This document shows positions 1 through 7,568 of a stretch of DNA of 21,016 nucleotides, one piece after another; within the stretch, counting starts at the first letter, position 1, and each line of letters starts with the position of its first letter. This DNA comes from SAR202 cluster bacterium Io17-Chloro-G6. GTDB lineage: Bacteria; Chloroflexota; Dehalococcoidia; UBA3495. The notes below the pieces were generated by a model. That model made no database searches. It had not been told where the DNA came from and saw only the letters and a program-made list of their open reading frames with translations. The stretch is taken from NCBI GenBank assembly GCA_002816585.1, contig MUCT01000006.1:1-21016 (forward strand). The letters run 5' to 3'. The position numbers and the translations under genes were made by a program.

Positions 1-608
1 ATGTTCTGGACGGTGGCCAATTCATAGGCCAGGAGGATAGCCTCGGCTTCTTCCGGCACCTGCTCGACGTGGACACCGTCCCGGTCATGTACCTTGACGT
101 AGCCAAACGGCAATTTGCTCACCAGTCTCCCCCTTGAGGCAGCTTCCCGGAGCGCCATGCTCACCCGCTCGGATGTCCGCTTGCTCTCCTGCCCGGCGAT
201 GCCAGCCCGGATAAGCAGCGTCAACTCCTCTTGCAGGTTTTCGTTGATAGATTGGACGGTTATACCGCGCTCCTCCAAATCCCAATACCGCCGGAGAATC
301 TCCCTGGGGTTGCGGCCAAAGCGGTCAAGGAAAAGCACTACCACGTTGCCAATACCTTGCTGGGTGACATACTCCACCATCTTTCGGTATTCTTTGCGGT
401 CATCTTTTCGACCACTGGCGACGTCGGTGAAGGTTGTCACAGGGTCAAGGTGATGGGTACGGCAGTAGTCATTGAAGTTGGCGGCCTGGACTTCCAGGGA
501 TACGTGGCGTTCCCCGGCTTGCCCAGGGGAGGATACTCTGAAGTAGCCGATGGCGGTGGCGGTATCTACAGCGGTGGGCATGGCAGCCTCGATGAAACGG
601 GATGCCAT
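1..608 (-). CDS. Large serine recombinase (site-specific integrase), C-terminal part beyond window
   Basis: The minus strand is open from an ATG at 608 to the window edge, giving 202 residues with no stop. The N-terminal resolvase catalytic domain is plain. GYFRVSS at 21-27 carries the nucleophilic serine (S26 by alignment to YxRVS). SGRKDDR lies at 65-71, FLDRFGRN at 93-100, and a SERVS...G...PFGY stretch at 146-170 leads into the start of the recombinase domain. Family members cut and rejoin DNA at att sites through a serine-DNA link, acting as integrases of phages or integrative elements. An ATG at 581 has GAGG five bases upstream and could be the true start; the ATG at 608 has no clear Shine-Dalgarno. 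The frame is the same as the upstream kinase, separated only by its TAA at 632-630 and 21 bases. That fits an integrase placed next to its attachment site. The zinc-ribbon/coiled-coil C-terminus that would confirm a full large serine recombinase is outside the window. Confidence 0.9.
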   Translation of the reverse strand, partial: MASRFIEAAMPTAVDTATAIGYFRVSSPGQAGERHVSLEVQAANFNDYCRTHHLDPVTTFTDVASGRKDDRKEYRKMVEYVTQQGIGNVVVLFLDRFGRNPREILRRYWDLEERGITVQSINENLQEELTLLIRAGIAGQESKRTSERVSMALREAASRGRLVSKLPFGYVKVHDRDGVHVEQVPEEAEAILLAYELATVQN

Positions 609-644
609 GACTTTAGCGCATGGAGTGCCTTACGTCAATGTATC
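1..644 (-). mobile_element. End of an integrated element carrying the serine recombinase
   Basis: The kinase reading frame at 645-1364 matches a Ser/Thr kinase up to the VGT of its activation segment. It then switches to four unrelated residues and a stop, and the recombinase starts 21 bases later. I infer that the junction (an att site) lies at about 630-650 and that everything from there to base 1 belongs to the inserted element. The other junction and the 3' part of the kinase gene should lie to the left of the window. No terminal inverted repeat was seen at the junction, as expected for serine-integrase insertion. Confidence 0.6.
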
Positions 645-1364
645 TGTGCCCACCATCATTCCCTCGGCGGTGAGGCGGGATCTGTCCAGGGAAACCGCCA
701 GGCCGAAGTCCCCTATCTTGGCAGTGCCATCTTCGGTGATCCACACATTGCCCGGCTTAAGGTCCCGGTGGACGATCCCCCGTCCATGGGCAAACTCAAG
801 GCCTCGGCATGTTTCTTGGGCGACCTCTAGGGCTTGCTCCAAAGAGATCCGGTGGTCCTCAGCCTTCTCTATCAATCCCTCAACATCGCCACCGCCCATC
901 AACTCGGTGACCATGTAGGGCTGGTCCAGTTCTTGGCCCAAGTCAAACACGGTGACGATGTGGGGATGGGAGCCAAGGCGGCCCATGGCCTGGGCCTCCC
1001 TCTGGATGCGGCTGCGGCCGGCTTCGTCCAGTCCCTCGGTCTTGATCAATGCGAAGGCCACTTCCCGGTCCAGCAGGGTGTCGTGGGCCAGGTAGACTTT
1101 TTTCTTGCCGCCCTCACCCAGAAGTTTGTTCACCCGGTAGCGGCCACCGGCGAAGGAGATTGGCACAGCAGCAACAGCCGGGGCAACTTCTGCCGGGGAA
1201 GCCGCATCCTGGAGCGCCAGTGCGGCGCCACAGGCGCGGCAAAACCTGGCGCCGGAGCGGTATTCCGCCCCGCAAGCCGGACAAGCCAACTGAATCCTGG
1301 CCCCACACGCTTCGCAAAAAGAGGAATCTTCGGGATTTTCGGCTTCGCAGGATGGACAGTTCAT
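630..1364 (-). CDS. Truncated double zinc-ribbon Ser/Thr protein kinase (5' fragment)
   Basis: The predicted 244-residue product begins with two CxxC zinc ribbons (CPSC at 3-6, CEAC at 17-20, CPAC at 28-31, CRAC at 42-45). A short Ala/Pro-rich linker and a protein kinase domain from about residue 76 follow. Visible are the glycine loop GEGGKKKVYLA (83-93), the VAIK-type lysine K108, the catalytic loop IVHRDLKPGN (197-206) and DFG (219-221). The sequence ends four residues after MVGT at 237-240, where an activation segment normally continues to a PPE motif. The C-lobe and any downstream domain (often ATPase/TPR in such proteins) are missing. The fragment lacks the substrate-binding lobe, so it is unlikely to be an active kinase. 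GGGGGAG lies two bases before the ATG, and a strong promoter lies upstream at 1447-1474. The break coincides with the serine recombinase gene. Confidence 0.88.
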   Translation of the reverse strand: MNCPSCEAENPEDSSFCEACGARIQLACPACGAEYRSGARFCRACGAALALQDAASPAEVAPAVAAVPISFAGGRYRVNKLLGEGGKKKVYLAHDTLLDREVAFALIKTEGLDEAGRSRIQREAQAMGRLGSHPHIVTVFDLGQELDQPYMVTELMGGGDVEGLIEKAEDHRISLEQALEVAQETCRGLEFAHGRGIVHRDLKPGNVWITEDGTAKIGDFGLAVSLDRSRLTAEGMMVGTDTLT

Positions 1365-1446
1365 AACTCCCCCGATTCGGGGTCCCTCACACAGGGGAAT
1401 GAGATCACTTTCGCCCTGCTATGTTTCGTGGGTAACTTCCCGCTTG

Positions 1447-1474
1447 ATTGTAAAGGCGTCTGTTAGAGTGTCAA
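1447..1474 (-). promoter_or_regulatory. Sigma70-type promoter for the kinase gene
   Basis: On the minus strand there is a perfect TTGACA (1474-1469), a 16-base spacer, and TACAAT (1452-1447). This predicts transcription from about 1440 and a leader of about 75 bases before the kinase ATG at 1364. The call rests on consensus match only. Confidence 0.65.
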
Positions 1475-1570
1475 GCCCACCCGGGACCATCATGGCCTAG
1501 AGGCGACACGAATAACAAAGTTGGCCTCGCGGCCCATCCCGTCAGCACAAATTGTCACTTCGGCGGTCTC

Positions 1571-1599
1571 TTGCCGGTGTCCGGCGCATCCCTCATAAT
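1571..1599 (+). promoter_or_regulatory. Candidate promoter for the HpaB-like gene
   Basis: TTGCCG at 1571-1576, a 17-base spacer and CATAAT at 1594-1599 match the -35 and -10 consensus at 4/6 and 5/6. The expected start of transcription is about 65 bases upstream of the ATG at 1670. The -35 match is only moderate. Confidence 0.4.
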
Positions 1600-1669
1600 C
1601 GGCTCAAATGGGGGCACCGTCTGATGGTCTTCCGGGAGCCGGACGATATCGGACAACGAAGGAGACGCC

Positions 1670-3124
1670 ATGCCAGCGAAGACGGGAGCCGAGTACATCG
1701 CCGGGCTCAAAGAGCGGCCCCGAGAGGTTTGGATTCGCGGGGAACGGGTGGAGGATGTAACCACCCATCCCGCGCTTCGCAATGGGGTCCGCTCGGTGGC
1801 CGCCCTATATGACCTGCAAACGGACCCGGCGCTGCGTGACCGGATGACCTTCTCCTCCCCAACCACGGGAGACCCGGTGGGGTTGTCTTTCATGATTCCC
1901 CGCACCGCCGAGGACCTGTCGCGGCGGCAGGAGATGATGTCCCGCTGGGCCTGGTATAGCTGCGGAATGATGGCCCGGACCCCCGACTTCCTCAACGTGA
2001 ACCTGACCGCCTGGGCCGCGGCGGCGGAATACTTCGGACAGAACCGTCCCGAGTTCAAGAATAATGTGCTGAGCTACCACGAGCACATCCGGGAAAACGA
2101 CGTCACCCTCACCCACACACTGGTGAACCTGCAGCCCCGGCGCTCGTCCTCGGTGGTGGACCACCTGGATGAGCAGGTGGCCCTGACGGTTATCCGCGAG
2201 ACCGACTCGGGCATCGTCGTCAAAGGCAGCCGGATGCTGGCGACCCTGGGTCCCATCTCCGACGAGCTCGTGGTCTATCCCACACGGACACACCTGCTTG
2301 GCGAGGACGCCTGGCGACAGGCTTTCTCATTTTCCATCCCCTGCGATACCCCCGGGCTGAGGTTCATGTGCCGCGAGAGTTTTGACCTGGACCGGCCCCA
2401 TTTCGACCATCCCCTGGGTTCCCGCTTCGAAGAGATGGACGCCGTGGTTTTCTTCGACAATGTCGAGGTGCCCTGGGAGCGGGTGTTTCTGCTGGGCGAC
2501 GTGGACATGTGCAACAACTACGGCGGTGCCACCCAGTCGGGCGGCCATACCGCCCAGCAAGTCACCACCCGCTGCGTGGTAAAGGCTGAGTTCATCCTGG
2601 GCCTGGCCTCGCTGATGGTGGAGACAATGGGTTCGGGGACGGTTCCCCACGTCCAGGAAAAGGTTTCCGAGCTGATCGTCTTCCTGGAGCTGCTCAAGGC
2701 TTGCCAGCGTGCCGCCGAAGCCGATGCCCAGGTCAACCAGTGGGGCGTCATGTGTCCGGCCGCCGCGCCCATGCAGGCCGGCCGCAACCTGTTTCCCCGG
2801 GCCATCTACCCGCGCATGGCGGAGATCATCCAGCTCTTGGGGGGAGGCAGCTTGATGGCTCTGCCTGCCGAGGCCGATTTTGAGACGCCCATGGGCCCCG
2901 AGATGGACCGGTACCTGGCCACCGACAGCGCCAGCGCCAAAGAGAGGGCCCGGGTGTTTCATCTGGCGTGGGACGTAGCCTGCAGCGCCTTCGGCGGCCG
3001 CCAGGTGCTTTACGAGCGCTTCTTCGGTGGCGACCCTGTACGCAACGCCATGCTCATGTTCAACACCTATGACCGGGAGCCCGCCATGCAGCGGGTCCGG
3101 GAATTTCTGGGCCGCGTGGACTAG
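1670..3124 (+). CDS. 4-hydroxyphenylacetate 3-hydroxylase (HpaB) family flavin monooxygenase
   Basis: The 484-residue protein has the length and layout of the HpaB/HpaC-type oxygenase component. This is an acyl-CoA-dehydrogenase-fold enzyme that uses FADH2 from a separate reductase to hydroxylate phenolic rings. Recognisable pieces are MARTPDFLNVN (101-111), RENDVTLTHTLVNLQP (141-156, matching the family's ENDxxLTHxxVNPQ motif) and a helical C-terminal half with SDELVVYPT-like flavin-pocket sequence between them. GAAGGAGA ends four bases before the ATG and fixes the start. No HpaC reductase is present in the window, so it must use one from elsewhere. The next gene is a ring-cleavage-type VOC protein. 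Other members of this family hydroxylate chlorophenols or act on pyrrole-type substrates, so the exact substrate is open. Confidence 0.88.
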   Translation: MPAKTGAEYIAGLKERPREVWIRGERVEDVTTHPALRNGVRSVAALYDLQTDPALRDRMTFSSPTTGDPVGLSFMIPRTAEDLSRRQEMMSRWAWYSCGMMARTPDFLNVNLTAWAAAAEYFGQNRPEFKNNVLSYHEHIRENDVTLTHTLVNLQPRRSSSVVDHLDEQVALTVIRETDSGIVVKGSRMLATLGPISDELVVYPTRTHLLGEDAWRQAFSFSIPCDTPGLRFMCRESFDLDRPHFDHPLGSRFEEMDAVVFFDNVEVPWERVFLLGDVDMCNNYGGATQSGGHTAQQVTTRCVVKAEFILGLASLMVETMGSGTVPHVQEKVSELIVFLELLKACQRAAEADAQVNQWGVMCPAAAPMQAGRNLFPRAIYPRMAEIIQLLGGGSLMALPAEADFETPMGPEMDRYLATDSASAKERARVFHLAWDVACSAFGGRQVLYERFFGGDPVRNAMLMFNTYDREPAMQRVREFLGRVD

Positions 3125-3171
3125 TGGTGTTCCCAGAGGACCGGGTCAGACCCGATGGCGGTGGAATACCC

Positions 3172-3200
3172 TTGGCTTTTGGCCGTTGAAGCGTTATAGT
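3172..3200 (+). promoter_or_regulatory. Candidate promoter for the VOC gene
   Basis: TTGGCT at 3172-3177, a 17-base spacer and TATAGT at 3195-3200 lie about 70 bases before the VOC ATG. This suggests the VOC gene can be transcribed separately from the HpaB-like gene. The -10 matches consensus at 5/6 and the -35 at 4/6. Confidence 0.45.
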
Positions 3201-3271
3201 AGTCTCCAAACCGGCGGAGGCCGACGCCTTTGCCTCCATATTCGGCAAATAACTAGGTTGGAGGAGACATC

Positions 3272-3724
3272 ATGGCAAAACCCAAGCGAGTAGGCCACCT
3301 GGTCCTTAACGTCAGAGACCAAGATACATCAACCAAGTTCTACACGGAAGTTCTGGGCTTCGAGGTCGTCACCGAGCGCCCCGGCTTCGGCACCTTCTTG
3401 ACCTGCGGCAAGATCCACCACGACCTGGCATTGTTCCAGGCAAAGCCGGACGCGGCGCCGGTTCAGGAAGGCGCCTTGGGCCTGAACCACATGGCCCTCC
3501 AGGTGGAAGACCTGAATATGCTCAAAGAGTACTACGCCCGATTGCAGGAATACGGGATGACCGACCTGCGCACCACTGACCACAGTATGACCAAGAGCAT
3601 CTACCTGAAAGACCCCGACGGTAACGGCATCGAGCTCTTCTGCAACTCATTCGATACCGCCGAAGAGGGTATGGCCGAGATGCGCCGGCCCGGGCGGAAG
3701 AACCAGGAGTTGGTACTGGGCTAA
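3272..3724 (+). CDS. VOC family (glyoxalase / extradiol dioxygenase-like) protein
   Basis: This 150-residue protein has two beta-alpha-beta-beta-beta modules of the vicinal-oxygen-chelate fold: VGHLVLNVRD near the N-terminus and LNHMALQVEDL at 71-81. The segment YLKDPDGNGIELF (111-123) is the classic end of an extradiol dioxygenase/glyoxalase module. H9, H73 and E121 fall where the 2-His-1-Glu metal triad is expected. Proteins of this size may be single-subunit ring-cleavage dioxygenases, glyoxalases or resistance proteins. Its position after an HpaB-type hydroxylase makes cleavage of a catechol-like product plausible, but that is inference. GGAGGAGA lies about five bases before the ATG. Confidence 0.85.
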   Translation: MAKPKRVGHLVLNVRDQDTSTKFYTEVLGFEVVTERPGFGTFLTCGKIHHDLALFQAKPDAAPVQEGALGLNHMALQVEDLNMLKEYYARLQEYGMTDLRTTDHSMTKSIYLKDPDGNGIELFCNSFDTAEEGMAEMRRPGRKNQELVLG

Positions 3725-3797
3725 GAATTCAGGTCGAGGGGAAAGCCAACGCGGGCTTCATCCCGAACACGATCGACCAAGCATGATCCCGGACGCA

Positions 3798-3826
3798 ACT
3801 GGACCGCCTATGATAGGCGGTCCAGT
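3798..3826 (+). terminator. Perfect 13-bp hairpin downstream of the VOC gene
   Basis: Arms 3798-3810 and 3814-3826 are perfectly complementary around a TGA loop. The hairpin lies 74 bases after the VOC stop. It is not followed by a clear T tract, so it may be a factor-aided terminator or an RNA-stabilising hairpin rather than a textbook intrinsic terminator. Confidence 0.5.
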
Positions 3827-3828
3827 CT

Positions 3829-3858
3829 GGGTTATACGGTGTTGCGTCAATATAACCC
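3829..3858 (+). promoter_or_regulatory. 8-bp inverted repeat upstream of the LLM monooxygenase
   Basis: GGGTTATA at 3829-3836 is repeated in inverted form as TATAACCC at 3851-3858, 14 bases apart. The pair starts three bases after the preceding hairpin and ends 25 bases before the ATG at 3884. It could be an operator for a dimeric regulator or a leader hairpin; there is no direct evidence for either. Confidence 0.35.
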
Positions 3859-3883
3859 GTCAGCCACCGCAAGGGAGATAATC

Positions 3884-4957
3884 ATGGGAAGTCTTGAATT
3901 CGGCATCTGGGACTCCTTTCCAGCCCACGAGATGGCCAGCGCACCGACGGTCGCCGACGTCTACGAGCGGCACCTGAACGAGGCACAATTGGCCGAGGAA
4001 CTGGGATACGGTTCCTACTACACCATCGAGCATCAGAACTCCCATGTAGGTCAGATCACCGCGCCCAGCGTTTACCTGGCCGCCCTGGCCCAGCGGACCA
4101 CACTACTGCGGTTCGGCGTGATGATCTACCAGCTCCCCTTCTATAACCCGGTGCGGCTGGCCCAAGAGGCGGCGATGCTGGACCACCTGTCCCGGGGCAG
4201 GCTGGAGTTCGGCACCGGAATCGGAGTATCGGAGCACGAGTTCATCCGCTGGAACCTGCCGTTTTACGAGCGCCAGAAGATGTCGACAGAGGCCATGGAG
4301 ATAATCATCAAGGCTTGGACACAGGACGAGGTCACCTACAAAGGGGATTACTGGCAGTTCGACGAGGCCCTACCGGCGCCCAAGCCCTACCAGCAACCCC
4401 ATCCTCCCATCTGGGTGGGGGCCCACAGCCCCGCTTCGATGGAATATGCCGCCAAGAACAACTACCACGTTTCCCAGAACATCGATGTGGACCCGGTAAT
4501 CGCGGAGAAGTTCGAATACTTCCGCAAGGTGTGGCGGGAGTGCGAGCACCCGGGCCCAATGCCCCGCACCTTCCTGACCCGAGCGGTGCACGTGGCGGAA
4601 ACCGATGCGAAGGCCAGGGAGGAAGCGGAGCAGCACCTATTGGTCTCTCGCAGCCTGGGCCGTGCCGAGATAGCCAAGACCCGCATCGGCTTCAAGGGAA
4701 ATGAAGACACCCCGACCAGCCGGGAGCTGGGCCGGGTGTTTCAAGGGATGAGCACTTCCTACGACTTCTGGATCGACAACGGCCTGGCCTTGGTGGGCAG
4801 CCCGGAGACGGTGATCCGGAAGCTAAAAGAGCAGCACCAGCTATTGGGTTACGATATCTTCTGCGCCAACCACCGGTTTGGCCCAATGCCTCATGAGCAA
4901 TCGCTAAAGTCGTTGAAGCTGTTTGGCGAGGAGGTTATACCGGCTTTCGCGGATTAG
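3884..4957 (+). CDS. Luciferase-like (LLM) flavin-dependent monooxygenase, first copy
   Basis: The ATG at 3884 is chosen because GGGAGAT lies six bases before it and the conserved beta-strand (LEFGIWDSF) starts at residue 4; the frame itself is open further upstream. The product of 357 residues is a bacterial-luciferase-superfamily TIM barrel. Visible family landmarks are EHQNSHVG after the second strand, the HLSRGRLEFGTGIG segment, the PKPYQQPHPPIWVGAHSP segment and a C-terminal GSPETVIRKLKE helix. These enzymes bind FMNH2 (or F420) and oxidise or desulfonate organic substrates with O2. Substrate and cofactor are not determinable here. It converges on a second, distinct LLM gene at 5012-6094. 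Confidence 0.88.
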   Translation: MGSLEFGIWDSFPAHEMASAPTVADVYERHLNEAQLAEELGYGSYYTIEHQNSHVGQITAPSVYLAALAQRTTLLRFGVMIYQLPFYNPVRLAQEAAMLDHLSRGRLEFGTGIGVSEHEFIRWNLPFYERQKMSTEAMEIIIKAWTQDEVTYKGDYWQFDEALPAPKPYQQPHPPIWVGAHSPASMEYAAKNNYHVSQNIDVDPVIAEKFEYFRKVWRECEHPGPMPRTFLTRAVHVAETDAKAREEAEQHLLVSRSLGRAEIAKTRIGFKGNEDTPTSRELGRVFQGMSTSYDFWIDNGLALVGSPETVIRKLKEQHQLLGYDIFCANHRFGPMPHEQSLKSLKLFGEEVIPAFAD

Positions 4958-4977
4958 TACCGGACCGCTGGGGAGGC

Positions 4978-4992
4978 TTGGAGGACCTCCAA
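4978..4992. terminator. Short palindrome between convergent LLM genes
   Basis: TTGGAG and CTCCAA flank a GAC loop, forming a 6-bp stem in the 54-base gap between the two convergent LLM genes. It is small and lacks a strong T tract, so a role as bidirectional terminator is only a suggestion. Confidence 0.3.
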
Positions 4993-5011
4993 ATACGTTG
5001 TGAGCATTAAG

Positions 5012-6094
5012 TTAACGTAACGCCGGGGCCACCTCTTGGGAGAACAGCCGGAGGGAATTCATCACTTTGTCCTTGGGGATCAGTCCACCCACGTTCATCT
5101 CGGCTATCACACCGGACAAGCCCAATTCCCCAATGATTTCTTTGAGCTGATTCACTACGGATTCGGGGCTTCCATACGCCAGGCGGTCCCGCAGCAACTC
5201 CTGGTAGGTAACGCTGCCCAAGCGCTGTCCTCGCTCCGATCTTTCTTCGTCGGAGGTTGTTCCCGGCCCGGCGGCCGAGGCGGCGAAGTTCTGGGCCAAT
5301 CGGCGATAGGAGCGCATGGTGCTCTCTTCCGCGTCCGCATGCGCCTGCTCATTGGTCTCGCCCACGTAGATGGGTATTCTCAGGATTACGTCGCCATCGC
5401 CGGTGTGGCCGGCGTCATGCCTCGCCTGGCGGTACACTCCCAGGTTATGGGCCACTTGCGGCCGGTCCATACCCCGTAGTCCCACGAAGATATTGTGGCC
5501 GAAGGCGCCCTCCCGGGGGAAGGACTCACTGGTCGTGACGGCGACTCGGACGGGAGGATATGGCTTCTGGTAGGGCTTGGGTAGAACACACAGGTCGTCG
5601 AAAGTGTAGAACTTGCCCTGGTGGGTGAACCGCTCGTTGGACCATGCCGCCAGAATGACGTCCAGGCACTCTTGGAATCGCTCGCGGCTCTCGGCGTAGG
5701 GAATGCCGTATCCTTCGTAGGACCTGGGGAACCCGCTGCGTCCCACCCCGAAGTCGAAGCGGCCCTGGCTGATCTGGTCCACGGTAGCGGCTTCCTCGGC
5801 CATGCGGATGGGGTGCACCAGGGGAAGAACGTTGACCGCTACTCCCACCCGCAACCGGTCGGTGCGGGCGGCGATGGCTGTGGCCAGAATCAAAGGCACG
5901 GAAACTATCGATGGGATGCCAGCTCCCTGGTCATCCAGAGGATTTCGGGGGGCGGCAAAGTGCCGCTCCGCCAGCCAGACCCCGTCCAGCCCTCCCTCCT
6001 CGCACTCCCTCGCCAGGGAAAAGACATCCTGAAACGATTCCTCCAGTGTGGAGCCGTACCGGTACTCACACTCCATTACCAGGCCGATATGCAT
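5012..6094 (-). CDS. Luciferase-like (LLM) flavin-dependent monooxygenase, second copy
   Basis: The start is placed at 6094 because AGGAGGG ends five bases upstream and the conserved first strand (MHIGLVMECEYRYG) begins there; the upstream in-frame ATG at 6163 adds unsupported sequence. The 360-residue protein has the LLM TIM barrel: WLAERHF near 40-46, RVGVAVNVLPLVHPIRMAEE, QISQGRFDFGVGRSG and PKPYQKPYPPVRVAV. The C-terminal YGSPESVVNQLKEI helix is the family's usual end. It is clearly a paralogue-level relative of the LLM at 3884-4957 but differs throughout, so it is not a recent duplication. It probably hydroxylates or cleaves a different substrate with reduced flavin and O2. Confidence 0.88.
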   Translation of the reverse strand: MHIGLVMECEYRYGSTLEESFQDVFSLARECEEGGLDGVWLAERHFAAPRNPLDDQGAGIPSIVSVPLILATAIAARTDRLRVGVAVNVLPLVHPIRMAEEAATVDQISQGRFDFGVGRSGFPRSYEGYGIPYAESRERFQECLDVILAAWSNERFTHQGKFYTFDDLCVLPKPYQKPYPPVRVAVTTSESFPREGAFGHNIFVGLRGMDRPQVAHNLGVYRQARHDAGHTGDGDVILRIPIYVGETNEQAHADAEESTMRSYRRLAQNFAASAAGPGTTSDEERSERGQRLGSVTYQELLRDRLAYGSPESVVNQLKEIIGELGLSGVIAEMNVGGLIPKDKVMNSLRLFSQEVAPALR

Positions 6095-6235
6095 GGGGAC
6101 CCTCCTGCCGCTCCTGCTTGGGAACGGGACTGGTTTACTGGTTAAAGATGGGGCGGCCGCCATCCGTCACTGATACCATGCCGCAGCCAGTTCTCCGAAG
6201 CTCGTACTCACCTACATAAGTCAGCGTCATAAAGA

Positions 6236-6298
6236 CCGCCCTTGGTGAGCTTGTCGAACCACCGACGTGCTACCCTTAGCCACACTCAGGGCGAACGG
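6236..6298. repeat. REP-like imperfect inverted repeat
   Basis: Two halves face each other. GGTGAGCTTGTCGAACCA-type sequence at about 6244-6262 pairs loosely with the segment ending CTCAGGGCGAACGG at 6298. The halves resemble a dispersed intergenic palindrome familiar from many environmental bacterial genomes (CCCTGAGCTTGTCGAA type). It lies between the second LLM gene and the LigB gene and contains no ORF of its own. Confidence 0.5.
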
Positions 6299-6330
6299 AT
6301 GATTCTTGCTAGCATGTCCTAATCGGGGAG

Positions 6331-7302
6331 CTAATCCCACACGGCGGCGATGCGGAAGGCAAGCTGAGTGTGGGAGTCGCGAACGTCCACGATCTCGGCC
6401 GGTCTATCGCCCAGGATTCCCAACGCGATTACCCAGTTCAAGATTTCGTGGTCTCCGGAATCCTGAATCTCCTCGGGGCTCAGCTCGGCCAGCCTGCTGC
6501 CCTGTCCGCTGCGCAGCAGCTCGAGATTGCGGCGGTCTGTCTCTATATCGATGGAGCGGCACTGGAATTTATGAGCGAGGAAGCTGTGAGACCAGCTCGA
6601 GGAAGCCACAACCGCCACTCGCTCGCTGCGGGTGTCCAGGAATCTGCGGATGCCCTGTCCCAGCTCGTAACAGCGGCGGGGAGTGGGGCGTGGAGGATAG
6701 TCTGGTCCCGCTTCTTCCCCGTAACAGTTCACGAACAGGGGCAACAGGGGGAATTTGCCCTCCGGGTCGAGAAAAACCAGAGGGTTTATGATGGCGTGGG
6801 CCAGTCCCCAGTCCCAACCCTTGAGGGCGGCCGAGGATGCCATGTCGAAACCATCCCGAATAAGAAAGTTCCGCATATCCCGTGAGAACCCGTCGGGACA
6901 GTTGAAGCTAAATTTGGTCTCGGGCTCCGCGTCCCACAGGTTGACTCGGGCCGCGCCGCGCTGGAAAGGATATCCCGCCACCTCGGAGCCTGTATACAGA
7001 CAGAAGGGCGGCAGGTTGTCCTGGAGGAAGTTCTCCGCCTGATCGTCACCGATAATCATCAATAGGTCGGGGTTCCATTCGTGCAACCGGTCGTGGAGGA
7101 TCTGGAAGGACTCCACCACTTTTTTCTGGTCCAGCTTGTCCTGGGCAAGACCGTTGTCCTGTCCCAGCTCTTCCAGGAGCTGGGCCGGTTTCTCATAGTT
7201 GGGAATGCGGGCGTAGATTCGCTCGCGGCCTTTGTGCCAGACCTCGGGTGGCGTGAGGATAATCGGACCGTGAGAGCATCCAATCCCCATTATTTCGGCC
7301 AT
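6331..7302 (-). CDS. LigB-type class III extradiol ring-cleavage dioxygenase
   Basis: The ATG at 7302 is preferred because AGGAGG lies five bases upstream; an in-frame ATG at 7332 lacks this support. The 323-residue protein resembles the catalytic LigB subunit of protocatechuate/gallate-type extradiol dioxygenases. It has GIGCSHGP at 6-13 with the likely iron ligand H11, MIIGDDQAENF (about 82-92), WGLAHAIINPLVF near the middle and a VVASSSWSHSF strand towards the C-terminus. The family uses Fe(II) held by two His and one Glu to open catecholic rings. No LigA-like small subunit is visible next to it, so it may be a LigA-independent form. It has its own strong promoter at 7380-7408, in a divergent pair with the PIG-L gene. 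Confidence 0.85.
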   Translation of the reverse strand: MAEIMGIGCSHGPIILTPPEVWHKGRERIYARIPNYEKPAQLLEELGQDNGLAQDKLDQKKVVESFQILHDRLHEWNPDLLMIIGDDQAENFLQDNLPPFCLYTGSEVAGYPFQRGAARVNLWDAEPETKFSFNCPDGFSRDMRNFLIRDGFDMASSAALKGWDWGLAHAIINPLVFLDPEGKFPLLPLFVNCYGEEAGPDYPPRPTPRRCYELGQGIRRFLDTRSERVAVVASSSWSHSFLAHKFQCRSIDIETDRRNLELLRSGQGSRLAELSPEEIQDSGDHEILNWVIALGILGDRPAEIVDVRDSHTQLAFRIAAVWD

Positions 7303-7379
7303 CTCAGCCTCCTGCCGTATCGGAATTGCCAATGATCAGCCAGTCTTGCGATAAGCCATGTTCAGCCTGATTACTTCGG

Positions 7380-7408
7380 ATTGTATTAGCGGGCTATGGG
7401 GCTGTCAA
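7380..7408 (-). promoter_or_regulatory. Strong sigma70-type promoter for the LigB gene
   Basis: On the minus strand a perfect TTGACA (7408-7403), a 17-base spacer and TACAAT (7385-7380) lie about 78 bases before the ATG at 7302. This is the best promoter match in the window. Confidence 0.7.
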
Positions 7409-7446
7409 TCATCGGCCGAACCATGGCGCCCGGGGTTCCGCGACCA

Positions 7447-7475
7447 TTGACTCGCCTCTCCCGCCACCGTACACT
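7447..7475 (+). promoter_or_regulatory. Promoter for the PIG-L deacetylase gene
   Basis: TTGACT at 7447-7452, a 17-base spacer and TACACT at 7470-7475 lie about 93 bases before the ATG at 7569. It is back to back with the LigB promoter, 38 bases apart, so one regulator could affect both. Confidence 0.5.
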
Positions 7476-7568
7476 GGCGCCGACGGCGGCTCAGGGCGGC
7501 GCGGCCGTGACCAGTCCCGGCCGGCGAAAAACATGGGTCCCCATTAAGCATAGGTCCGAGGAGGCGTG

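Larger units (their letters stand above)
1365..1669. other. Divergent intergenic region, 305 bases
   Basis: This region separates the kinase (minus) from the HpaB-like gene (plus). It holds the two promoter candidates listed separately (1447-1474 minus, 1571-1599 plus). I see no small gene, repeat or stable long hairpin in it. Confidence 0.6.

Noticed and set aside
231..830. Plus-strand ORF of 199 codons across the recombinase and kinase
   Set aside because: It is antisense to two reading frames with clear family motifs, spans their junction and shows no recognisable domain.
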